DNA of 64,000 bases from positions 17,608,001 to 17,672,000 of the forward strand of contig CM106586.1 in the NCBI GenBank assembly GCA_048013815.1. The letters are read 5' to 3'. The notes under the pieces are model-generated. The model did no database searches and had not been told where the DNA came from. It was given only the letters and a program-made list of their open reading frames with translations. Source of the stretch: Setoptus koraiensis. Its lineage: Eukaryota > Arthropoda. Below, piece after piece: positions 50,787-58,992 of the stretch (position 1 is its first letter; every line of letters starts with the position of its first letter). The position numbers and the translations under genes are program-made.

Positions 50787-50832
50787 ATGAGTTCTCTTGT
50801 CGTCCTTCCGAAAGGACGACAAGAGATCTCAT
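50787..50832. repeat. Near-perfect 22-bp-arm inverted repeat upstream of H3
   Basis: ATGAGTTCTCTTGTCGTCCTT faces AAGGACGACAAGAGATCTCAT, with one clear mismatch and a loop of only a few bases. It sits between the divergent H3 and ORP-like promoters, about 120 bp upstream of the H3 TATA box. Confidence 0.9.
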
Positions 50833-51087
50833 GAAGCGCTCACTATTGTACGCGCGTGAAGAATACACCAACTTGCTCATGAGTGGGGGCAGTCACTGGG
50901 AGGGTTGTTTTGGGAGACCCTTTTTTGTCTGACTCCTTTCGTTGGGAGATGTTTCGATGAATTGAAATAAACAGGCATGGCCTATATCTGGAGACTAAGG
51001 AATACTCTTTTTCTCTAGTGTCCATCTAGAACCCCACTTATTGTGTTGGAAATAACTAACCTACAATGATCTTTTCAATAATCTATC
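50833..51087. other. Short divergent promoter region
   Basis: Non-coding DNA between the H3 upstream hairpin and the ORP-like gene. No other element recognised. Confidence 0.5.
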
Positions 51088-51817
51088 ATGGATCTTACAG
51101 TCGAAGAACAGCATCATCTTATGAATGTTATGAAAAGGGCCAATGTGAGTTTCATTGAGGCGGTGATATCTGTTTCAAAAGAAGAAAAAAAAAACACCTT
51201 CGTCTCATCTCTTTCCCACTAGCGTTCGACTTGTATATATTAATTCATGATTATATTCGATTCTCTAGGAGGAATACATGAATGATCACGAGAGAGTTAG
51301 AGGTCAACTGAGTAAATTTACCAATGCTCTACGAGGCTTCCAATACAGGTACTTTGTCTTGGACCCCATCAGGGGTACTCTCGAGTACTATCTCCCGGAT
51401 GATGTCAAACGTATTCATCCTAGAGGTTTCATCATTCTGTCTGGCAGTATCATAACGCCCAGCGATGAGGACGGCCAGACTTTCTCTGTTTGTTCTTCGT
51501 CTGGTGAAGTATACAAGCTGAGAGCCGCTGACAGTAAAGAAAGACAGTTTTGGGTTGACAGGCTACGTCAGGTGAGCCAAAATCATGAACTTAGACGTAC
51601 AAGTCAAAACACGCTCGAAGTACCCGTTGTGGCATCACTGGATGCAGTCCGCGAGATTCTTCTCCGTACAAAGAGAGACCAGAAACAGCTAGAGTTATCG
51701 ATAGAAAACTATAGTGTCGGAGATCGCGATCTCCTCACCATCAAAGCATTGAGTCAAACTGGTATGAATGCAATGGAGCAATGTTATGCAGCTCTCTATT
51801 CTTGTTACCATCCGTGA
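51088..51817 (+). CDS. PH-domain protein related to ORP10/ORP11 N-terminus
   Basis: Exons 51088-51144 and 51269-51817 join in frame to give 201 residues (MDLTVEEQHHLMNVMKRAN|EEYMNDHERVRG). A pleckstrin-homology domain covers about residues 25-120 (LSKFTNALRGFQYRYFVLDPIRGTLEYYL ends at the beta hairpin; the family signature is continued by SPSDEDGQTF-like TPSDEDGQTFSV, KLRAADSKERQFWVDRLR). The tail aligns with the helical region after the PH domain in ORP10/ORP11 (REILLRTKRDQKQLELSIENY, DLLTIKALSQTGMNAMEQCYAAL). ORPs move lipids at membrane contacts. The large oxysterol-binding domain is absent; the mS35 gene begins 214 bp downstream on the other strand. It may be a lipid-binding adaptor or an alternative short product. 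Confidence 0.8.
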
Positions 51818-51966
51818 TGGCTTTTTCATCGCCTTTTGGGTCCGTCAGCCTCACCTCCTCAAGAGCTGAAGAAGACGCCTACATAGAGTTAATGAGATTG
51901 AAAAATTATAGAGTATTTTCTGTGACAAGAAATTTAATAGTTATATGTGATGATTATAATCTGAAT

Positions 51967-51972
51967 AATAAA
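51967..51972 (+). terminator. AATAAA polyadenylation signal of the PH protein
   Basis: AATAAA 150 bp after the stop codon and 60 bp before the convergent mS35 stop. It supports a genuine short transcript without an ORD. Confidence 0.65.
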
Positions 51973-52030
51973 TTATCTCTTTTCTATAAAACATATTACA
52001 AAAAGGCAACTGAATTACATCTGGTATCAG

Positions 52031-53140
52031 TCATGAACTAGCCTGTGCCTGTAAGCCCAACAACTTTTCTACGCTCTCTCTATACGCATTTATTGCCTCA
52101 CTATCTTCTTTCACGTACAGTTTCTCTAAAGACTCTTTATATTCTCGAACACCCTCAACATCTTCCAATTTTGTATCATCACTTACATCTAAATCTTTTC
52201 TGACTCTTGAAAGGTAGTCCTTTAAGGCCTTTTTCTGATGACTTTTATCCCAATAGAATCTCTCCCAGTCACACTCTGGTTTATCATTCTCCCACTCCTC
52301 GTGTTTGTTGGATTCATAATACAAAGCTGTGAGCAGGTAATCGGCGTAGTCTTGATTTTGTCCTCTCATCGGGCACGCTTTAGCTACTATAGTCAGTTCA
52401 TCAGTTTCACAGTTATACCTTTCCGCAGCAAGACGCTTTATCTTATCTGAGGCGGTTGCGTCTAGTTCCAGATGGGAGAGTTTTATCTTAAGTTTTACGA
52501 TTCTACTTCTCTCATCTCGAATATTGGCCGTAGCATGAACATAGTCGTTTTTCACATATGTAACCGGAAAATGACTTTCGACATCTTCGTCTGTCTCTAA
52601 ACCCTCAGGCCAAGAAGTACAGAATTTCTTTAGTGCATTGCAATGCCTTTCGATAGCTTTTGGTGTCAGGTGCAGAAAGTTTGGTATTTTGAGCAGTTCG
52701 GTATTTGCATACTTTCCTAATGGTACATTCCTTTTTGTATCATCGATGTAGCTCTGTCTTATTGGTAGGGGCACGGTTGATGGGCTAAAAGTACGAGCTG
52801 TTGGCCACACAGATGGCCAGTCTTGATCATATTTCATTGTATGCTCTCTGTGCAAGAGATTACTTCTCCATTCCGGAACAGGCCGATCTGGTCTAGTGGG
52901 TGGCTTGAGATAATCTACACCAGAAGGTCTAGGTTTGAATTTTAAAATGGGATAACCCTCATCATTGAATTCCTGATCAGCTTGAGGGTACCGTTTTTTC
53001 TGCTTTTCCGACATAGGTGGCCTGTCTTCCGGCTTGAATGGCTTCATGCTCACACCTGTACCACTCAAGCATCTTGGAAGTGTCTGGGTAAGGGGGCTAC
53101 AAGAGCGCCGACTTGATCTGCAAAAAACTACAAATAACAT
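52031..53140 (-). CDS. MRPS35: Mitochondrial small ribosomal subunit protein mS35 (MRPS35)
   Basis: A 369-residue protein of the mitochondrial 28S ribosomal subunit. The family hallmark YDQDWPSVWPTARTFSPSTVPLP is visible in pieces, followed by NTELLKIPNFLHLTPKAIERHCNALKKFC and KACPMRGQNQDYADYLLTALYYES, all collinear with human MRPS35. The first 30 residues are basic and Ser-rich (RSSRRSCSPL), suitable for mitochondrial import. The sequence at the chosen ATG (53140) reads TTTTTTGCAG shortly afterwards, so a splice acceptor at codon 8 with an unseen first exon is an alternative start. Divergent from DUS2 with 344 bp between start codons. Confidence 0.94.
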   Translation of the reverse strand: MLFVVFCRSSRRSCSPLTQTLPRCLSGTGVSMKPFKPEDRPPMSEKQKKRYPQADQEFNDEGYPILKFKPRPSGVDYLKPPTRPDRPVPEWRSNLLHREHTMKYDQDWPSVWPTARTFSPSTVPLPIRQSYIDDTKRNVPLGKYANTELLKIPNFLHLTPKAIERHCNALKKFCTSWPEGLETDEDVESHFPVTYVKNDYVHATANIRDERSRIVKLKIKLSHLELDATASDKIKRLAAERYNCETDELTIVAKACPMRGQNQDYADYLLTALYYESNKHEEWENDKPECDWERFYWDKSHQKKALKDYLSRVRKDLDVSDDTKLEDVEGVREYKESLEKLYVKEDSEAINAYRESVEKLLGLQAQASS

Positions 53141-53484
53141 ATCAACGTTTGAGAGATCAATAACTGCAGTGAAGAATTATTTGTTTGGTTTCATGAACCC
53201 ATTAGATAGGATGTACTATTAGGTGGATATTATATTAAATATAACATATTTTGATCCTTTTGCATGATCACATCCGTACATTATATTGGTCGAACTCGTC
53301 TAAGTCCAGCTGTTTGCCGATGGTTCATCAGTGCACATGTGCGTTCATTACATGTGATTTTCATCCCATCATGCAATAACAAACGCTTTGTATCAACAAT
53401 TGCTTTACATGCAGAGAATCAAAAGAAAACGATTATTAAATTCATTGTATCTATTCACATATGCATATTTCTGTATAATTTCAA
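53141..53484. promoter_or_regulatory. Bidirectional promoter region for MRPS35 and DUS2
   Basis: The two start codons face away from each other across 344 bp. No TATA box or other defined site is recognised. Confidence 0.5.
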
Positions 53485-55032
53485 ATGGACAAGGATTCTG
53501 GGGAAAGCAATGCCGCGACTGCCTGCGAACACCCGTCCGATGAGGGCAATTTGATTGATGCAAACCTGCGGCGTGAAAGCCTTGAAGGAATGACGCCAAA
53601 CATTGAACCGACGATAGATAAAGACACCTCACAATCTCTCTTACTGCGACCAGAATTGTTCGCAGACAAGATCATGCTAGCCCCAATGGTTCGGATAAAC
53701 GGTTTACCATTCCGTTTGATGGCTCTAGATTACGGTGCTGATTTAGTATATTCCGAGGAGCTCATCGACTACAGGTTGGCGGAATCTCACCGTGTTGTCA
53801 ACAAGGAGTTAGGCACGATAGATTTCGTCGATGCTGAAAATGAAGTTATCTTTAGAACTTGCCCTAAGGAAAGAGATCGCCTGATTCTTCAAATAGGCTC
53901 AAACGACCCGGAACGCGCACTCAAGGCTGTTAGATTGGTCGCGAACGATGTCATGGCAATTGATTTTAATTTTGGTTGCCCAAAGTCTTTCTCACTAAAA
54001 GGAGGCATGGGTGCTGCTCTTCTTACACAACCAGAGAAGATAAGGGCTCTATTAACTAAGGTTATCAGTAGTGTTGATCTACCTGTTACTTGTAAAATAC
54101 GTGTCTTGCCAAATCTTGAAGACACACTCAAGTTAGTCAAATTAATAGAATCATGCGGAGTTTCAGCCATAGGTGTTCATGGAAGAACAAAATTTGAGAG
54201 ACCTAGACACAAAAATAGGAATGACTTCATAACCGCAATAGTTAATGAAATCGATATACCTGTGATAGCAAGTGGAGGTTCGGCGGAAATAAAATCATTT
54301 CAAGAAATTTTAAATTTCAGATCGGAAACTAAAGCTTCGTCTGTCATGTTAGCCCGAGCTGCTCTTAAGAATTGTTCAATCTTCAAGCGTGATAACAAGC
54401 TCCTTGATATTGAGACATTGATCAAGGATTATCTCAGACTAGCTATAGACTACGACAATTTCTTTTCTAACACGAAGTTCACAATACAAAATTTTTTAGC
54501 CTACAATGGCATGGTTGATAACGAGAGGGGAACGGCTTTTCTGGCAGCTACGGACACTAAAACTATATGCTCATTATTTGAAATGTCGGACTATTTTGCC
54601 TCTAGGCAATCTTCAACAGGAAAACGCCAGTTTGAGAAAGATTCTGATCAAATAACGATAGACGATATTATAAAGAAAAGAGTTAAGCTCAACGATCAAA
54701 ATGATCTTCCAGATTTGATCTCTGATTCTATAAGTTATGACAGGAATTTATTCAATAATCCTTATGACGTCCCAAAAGCGAAACTGATGCGCTTCGCCCA
54801 ACAAATGCGTGTGCCAAATCCGACATTCGAGATCATTCAATTGAGCAACCATTACTTCTATTCAATTGTCACGTTTGATCAGAAGCAATATTTGAACAAA
54901 GCTTGGGCAAAAAACAAGAAGAATGCAGAACACGCCTCTGCAATGATCGCTTGTAAGCAACATAACTTAATCGACATAGAAAATTACAAATCACGTCTGG
55001 ATTACGGCCACAAGAAGAGGCTCGCTGACTAA
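53485..55032 (+). CDS. DUS2: tRNA-dihydrouridine(20) synthase 2 (DUS2)
   Basis: A single-exon 515-residue enzyme (human 493) that reduces uridine 20 in the tRNA D-loop with FMN and NADPH. The TIM-barrel begins at about 60 with KIMLAPMVRINGLPFRLMA. Catalytic Cys is C165 in FNFGCPKSFSLKGGMGAALL-type context (NFGCPK; most relatives have NMGCPK). Further barrel motifs are PVTCKIRVLPNLEDT, GVHGRTK and PVIASGG. A C-terminal double-stranded-RNA-binding domain (about 430-505, DVPKAKLMRFAQQ...KNKKNAEHASAMIACKQH), typical of animal DUS2, is present. The gene ends 3 bp from the N6AMT1 stop on the opposite strand. Confidence 0.95.
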   Translation: MDKDSGESNAATACEHPSDEGNLIDANLRRESLEGMTPNIEPTIDKDTSQSLLLRPELFADKIMLAPMVRINGLPFRLMALDYGADLVYSEELIDYRLAESHRVVNKELGTIDFVDAENEVIFRTCPKERDRLILQIGSNDPERALKAVRLVANDVMAIDFNFGCPKSFSLKGGMGAALLTQPEKIRALLTKVISSVDLPVTCKIRVLPNLEDTLKLVKLIESCGVSAIGVHGRTKFERPRHKNRNDFITAIVNEIDIPVIASGGSAEIKSFQEILNFRSETKASSVMLARAALKNCSIFKRDNKLLDIETLIKDYLRLAIDYDNFFSNTKFTIQNFLAYNGMVDNERGTAFLAATDTKTICSLFEMSDYFASRQSSTGKRQFEKDSDQITIDDIIKKRVKLNDQNDLPDLISDSISYDRNLFNNPYDVPKAKLMRFAQQMRVPNPTFEIIQLSNHYFYSIVTFDQKQYLNKAWAKNKKNAEHASAMIACKQHNLIDIENYKSRLDYGHKKRLAD

Positions 55033-55035
55033 TAT

Positions 55036-55668
55036 CTAAATGACCTTGTATTTCAGTATGTAGAGATGCTCGATGCCGGCCTTCCTGGAAAGTACCACTT
55101 CGCCAGAGATATGGAGATGCGACAGTAGATTGAGCATCTCTTCTATATTGTTTTGTTTCAATGCAACAATATATGCACATCCATTGGGTTTCTTGAGAAG
55201 CCTTGGTAGGTAATTTATCAGGAATTCGTCAATCACCTCTCGTCCGTTTTTACCACCAGCCCAAGAGCGAGCTAGATTGTTCACTGGTAGTTCGTCTGTT
55301 GGAACATACGGTGGGTTGAATATGACAACATCCACACTGTTTTCTAACCTGTCTATAAGACCGTCCAGGTATCTTGTGTTCACAACTTGAATGTTATCGA
55401 CGAAGTTAGAGTGAGCACACTTCAGAGTGGTCATGCAAGCCTTCGGATTTAGATCGGTGGCAAAGAAGATTCCCTTGAGAGCTTTGGACAACGCTGTTAT
55501 TATCACTCCTGATCCTGAGCCACATTCCACAAATATTTTTATACCGTCCCTGAGAAAATCTAAATCTTTCTCCAAAGCATCTAATAACAAAAAAGAGTCT
55601 TCTGCTGGTTCATAAACGTCTTCGAAGTCCCCTTCGAAGATACTCCTACTGAATGTTGGCGTTTCCAT
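55036..55668 (-). CDS. N6AMT1: Methyltransferase N6AMT1/HEMK2
   Basis: A 210-residue class I methyltransferase (human 214). N6AMT1 with TRMT112 methylates the Gln of the GGQ motif in release factor eRF1. The SAM-binding motif is ECGSGSG at residues 48-54; the acidic TDLNP follows at 71-75; the glutamine-methyltransferase hallmark NPPY is at 118-121. The N-terminal DVYEPAEDSFLLLDALE and AGGKNGREVIDEF are also collinear with human. ATG at 55668. The gene is convergent with DUS2 (stop codons 3 bp apart), so their mRNAs should overlap. It is divergent from VPS72 with 578 bp between. Confidence 0.95.
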   Translation of the reverse strand: METPTFSRSIFEGDFEDVYEPAEDSFLLLDALEKDLDFLRDGIKIFVECGSGSGVIITALSKALKGIFFATDLNPKACMTTLKCAHSNFVDNIQVVNTRYLDGLIDRLENSVDVVIFNPPYVPTDELPVNNLARSWAGGKNGREVIDEFLINYLPRLLKKPNGCAYIVALKQNNIEEMLNLLSHLHISGEVVLSRKAGIEHLYILKYKVI

Positions 55669-56246
55669 GATTCAATACTATTTTTACTAAGACGAGAAGG
55701 TTGGCAGAATTAATGAAATTACAATAATGTGGCGAAAGTGATGTTTTTATCAATCTAGAAAAAACATGTACATGCAAAATATCGCTTTGGATTGAATAGA
55801 ATCAATGAAGAAAACCCTCTCACACAGGCAATGTCTGTTCTAAAATCCAGATCAGTCCAAAAAATAAAATTGACTCGAGCATGTTCTCTTGACTGATTTT
55901 AGTTGTCAATAAAATATTGCAAAATTACATGGAAATCGTCAGACTAATCTTCTGTAAGAAAAGAAGGTTGACAAGATCGTCTTTTCTCATAATTTGTCAG
56001 GCATAGGGAACTTTTTAAGAAGTTTCATAGATCATGATTTATATGACATAAACTGGAAAAAACGTACTTTGAATTTCGCGGTACTTTGGCACAAGGAGCG
56101 TGCTGAGGCAACCTGCAGATATCATTGTTTATAAAATACAGTTGCGACCATCCACTCGACCTCGCAACTTGACTCACACTTTTAGCGACATTGGATCTGT
56201 GATCATCTATTTTGAAGTTATTTTCTAGCTAATCAATTGTAGCAAG
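55669..56246. other. Divergent promoter region for N6AMT1 and VPS72
   Basis: AT-rich non-coding sequence; no defined element recognised. Confidence 0.5.
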
Positions 56247-57095
56247 ATGGAGCCGGAAAAGGCCGGAGAGGCCTCCACATCTCTGGCCAGCTCAAGAAGT
56301 CGGCGTGTCAACGCCGGTAGCAAGATGTCTCAGATGATACAAGCAGAAGAGGATGAATTCTACACCAGCACATACGGTGGTTTTACCGAAGAGGAGGATG
56401 ACAACGACTTCAAAGAGAGTGACGATAACAACGATGTTGAAGAGGATTATGAAGTAGATTCTGATTTCAGTATTGATGAGACAGACGAGATTGTTGAAAT
56501 AGAGGAGGATGATGGCAAAAAGAAGACCAACCGTGGTACTTTATCGACACGTGCTTACAAAGAACCAAAGAAGATATCTAAGCCCAAGAAAAAGAAAGAC
56601 AAGCCAGCCACTGCACCAACCAAAGAAACTTCTGTTCCATCCAAGAGAGAATCTAGTGTAACATTTGTCACACCAACTAAAGGTTCGACTTCAACATTCA
56701 ATCGAACTTTCCGAGAATCGACCAAGAAGAAAACTGAGCAAACTATGATACGTGTACAACAAGCCAAACGTTCAAGAAGAAGAACTAGGAAGACAGCCAA
56801 TTATAAGCCATTAACTCAAGAAGAACTTCTTAAAGAAGCCAAGAAAACAGAGCAAGAAAATCTCAAAAGTCTGGAGTTTTATCAAAAATTGGAGTCGGAA
56901 AGAATCAAAAGAACAAAGCTAATCAAACGTGTGATCAAAGGTCCATTCATACGATATCAGTCGTTATCTATGCCTATAATAGATAACAACTCGGAACAAT
57001 CAAATAATGTAGATTCTCAAGCCCGCTACACGAGAAATTTCATAACCTTCTCGGATGAGTCGATTTTTCAAAATTTTCAAAAACCTTCGAAGTGA
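56247..57095 (+). CDS. VPS72: VPS72/YL-1 homologue lacking the YL1-C domain
   Basis: VPS72 is the H2A.Z chaperone subunit of the SRCAP and TIP60/p400 chromatin remodellers. This 282-residue protein shows the YL1 N-terminal region: AEEDEFYTSTYGGFTEEE, a long acidic stretch that binds H2A.Z-H2B (EVDSDFSIDETDE), AYKEP, then LTQEELLKEAKKTEQENLKSLEFYQKLE and GPFIRYQSLSMP, and RYTRNFITFSD. Human VPS72 (364 residues) continues after the equivalent ITFSDDATF with the C-terminal YL1-C domain (VCPVTHRPALYRDPVT). Here the frame stops at 57095 and no exon with that motif lies before the convergent CSN6 gene. AATAAA follows at 57130. The loss seems real but could reflect an assembly or splicing issue. Confidence 0.88.
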   Translation: MEPEKAGEASTSLASSRSRRVNAGSKMSQMIQAEEDEFYTSTYGGFTEEEDDNDFKESDDNNDVEEDYEVDSDFSIDETDEIVEIEEDDGKKKTNRGTLSTRAYKEPKKISKPKKKKDKPATAPTKETSVPSKRESSVTFVTPTKGSTSTFNRTFRESTKKKTEQTMIRVQQAKRSRRRTRKTANYKPLTQEELLKEAKKTEQENLKSLEFYQKLESERIKRTKLIKRVIKGPFIRYQSLSMPIIDNNSEQSNNVDSQARYTRNFITFSDESIFQNFQKPSK

Positions 57096-57129
57096 GGCGG
57101 ATAATTGTATTATCTCTAGAGCGTATGTA

Positions 57130-57135
57130 AATAAA
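57130..57135 (+). terminator. AATAAA polyadenylation signal of VPS72
   Basis: AATAAA 35 bp after the stop codon, between the two convergent genes. It fits the short form as a complete transcript. Confidence 0.65.
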
Positions 57136-57172
57136 AAAGTTGTGATTAATGTATTGATCTTGTTTGAGATAG

Positions 57173-58189
57173 CTATAGTATTTTATCCACAATTCTTCTT
57201 TCAGGTAATACTCCTTTGAGGGCTCGGGTGTTAATTGTCGAATGGTGTCTGCTATGAAGGACATTGAACTTTGAGGCGAACTGATTCAGAGTATTTGAGG
57301 TTTTTGCTAGTACACCTAAGAACGTTCTAAGCATGGTTTCATTGAATTGGCAATTCATGCTCTGGTAATATTCAAAGGAGTCCGATATGGGAAACTGTTG
57401 AGTTAATCTTGATATGTCACACATGATCTCATGATTGTATTCTAGAGTGCCGGCATGAACATCTTTGATATATTTAGATATTATCTTGACTCGCTCCGTA
57501 AGCATCTTCAAAGCGTTATATAGTGAACGAAGATTGTCACAAGCACCTGATGGACCAGATTCATTTTGGTTACTATTTGCTAGACCCAAACGACGCTTAG
57601 TAAAAGATTGACAAATATTATTGGTTATTTTGGCGTTGTGTTCTAGACCAATCATCTCTGCTTCATCTGTAATCATTGACCAGCCTACCGGAACGAATCC
57701 CATAGTGGCAACACCATTGACTACATCTATAACTGACTCATAAACTTTAATAGGTAATGCGCCTGATGTGTTTGTGCTATTCATTCTTTGATATGGGTCT
57801 AATTTGAGGAATATCGGGTTCGACATGAGCTCACCAATTTGTACTTGTAATTCTTTATCGGCCTCTGATGGTTGGTTTTCATTTGTGCTAGTGGTAGCGT
57901 ACCATCCGATGAACTCGGAGCCCAAGGACACTTGCTTGACGAGAGGCTCTACCTTGGAGAAATAGTCCTTGTCAAGCTGAATGGATGGGCTGCCATTTGG
58001 ATTGGATATATAGTTGAGTTCAAAAGAGTCCGTGATTTCTACATTTCTTCCATCTTGTTTGCCTAGTAGTGCTCCAATAACAATATGGGGCACATGTTTT
58101 ATGGCCCGACTTCTGGTATGATGCTCTGATATGTTCATCATAACAGATGGATGAATTTGAATATTGTTGGTCTGCCTGAATGAAGACAT
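57173..58189 (-). CDS. COPS6: COP9 signalosome subunit 6 (CSN6)
   Basis: A 338-residue MPN-domain protein (human CSN6 327). The COP9 signalosome removes NEDD8 from cullins. The MPN domain covers about residues 10-140: IQIHPSVMMNISEHHTR, VPHIVIGALLGKQDGRNVEITDSFEL, and EFIGWYATTS. The JAMM zinc-binding HxHx and Asp are absent (GWYATT), as expected for the non-catalytic CSN6, in contrast to CSN5. Family motifs PIKVYESVIDVVNG and FVPVGWSMITDEAEMIGLEHNAKI are present, followed by helical C-terminal segments. ATG at 58189. Convergent with VPS72 (77 bp). Confidence 0.95.
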   Translation of the reverse strand: MSSFRQTNNIQIHPSVMMNISEHHTRSRAIKHVPHIVIGALLGKQDGRNVEITDSFELNYISNPNGSPSIQLDKDYFSKVEPLVKQVSLGSEFIGWYATTSTNENQPSEADKELQVQIGELMSNPIFLKLDPYQRMNSTNTSGALPIKVYESVIDVVNGVATMGFVPVGWSMITDEAEMIGLEHNAKITNNICQSFTKRRLGLANSNQNESGPSGACDNLRSLYNALKMLTERVKIISKYIKDVHAGTLEYNHEIMCDISRLTQQFPISDSFEYYQSMNCQFNETMLRTFLGVLAKTSNTLNQFASKFNVLHSRHHSTINTRALKGVLPERRIVDKIL

Positions 58190-58449
58190 CTCGCAGACTG
58201 TGAGCTAGATACACAGATTAGTATTATCAACCGTTTGTCGGTGAGTTCTCGGATAAGATTTTCACATGCGGATGTTATCGTGAGGTATTTAGTCGAACAA
58301 TGGGATCGGCGTCAAGAATTTATCTAAATATAATCGTTTTTTATTTCTGATCAGCATGTCAGCGCTCTTGAGGCTGAAAATACGCTCAAATTGCACATAC
58401 TGACGCACAAACGCCCATCACGAAAGTGTGTGTGTGTGTGTGTGTTCGT

Positions 58450-58480
<31 letters not shown>

Positions 58481-58992
58481 CGTAAAGTGTCCGCCTAAAG
58501 ATTCTTATGAGATTTTGCAAAATGCACACTTGCTGCACATGAACGCTCAATCGCACGCCAGTCTAATAATATCATTGGTGTGGGTGGGCTGCATTTCAAA
58601 GAAAAAGAAAACCAGTGACAGTGCACACTGTCTCTTCAAGCCTCTAGGAATTGGACAATGGATTATTTTGTAATTGGATGTCTCTCTTTGAACTGCTTAT
58701 TGTTACGACAAATACGTTACACATGTGAACTCTACGAAAGTCGATGTTTATTTATTTATATTTATTGTTATCTAATAATTTTTGCATTTCACATAATATT
58801 ATTTCTTATGATATTAACCAAACAAAGGAGCAACAATCATATGGAGTGACTTGTCGAGTTGCCATCATTGGAATTAGCATTTACACTACTGCTGGGAAAA
58901 TTTTACAACATACACAAACAATCATTTGAAGATTACTACACCACTGATCTTCCGTATCTAGATATTAAACGGCAGTTCAATCTCTCCTTGTC
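58190..58992. other. Intergenic region with a (GT)n microsatellite
   Basis: A GT/CG-interrupted run spans about 58426-58481. Otherwise AT-rich, with no gene. It separates the divergent CSN6 and MAO-like genes. Confidence 0.6.
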
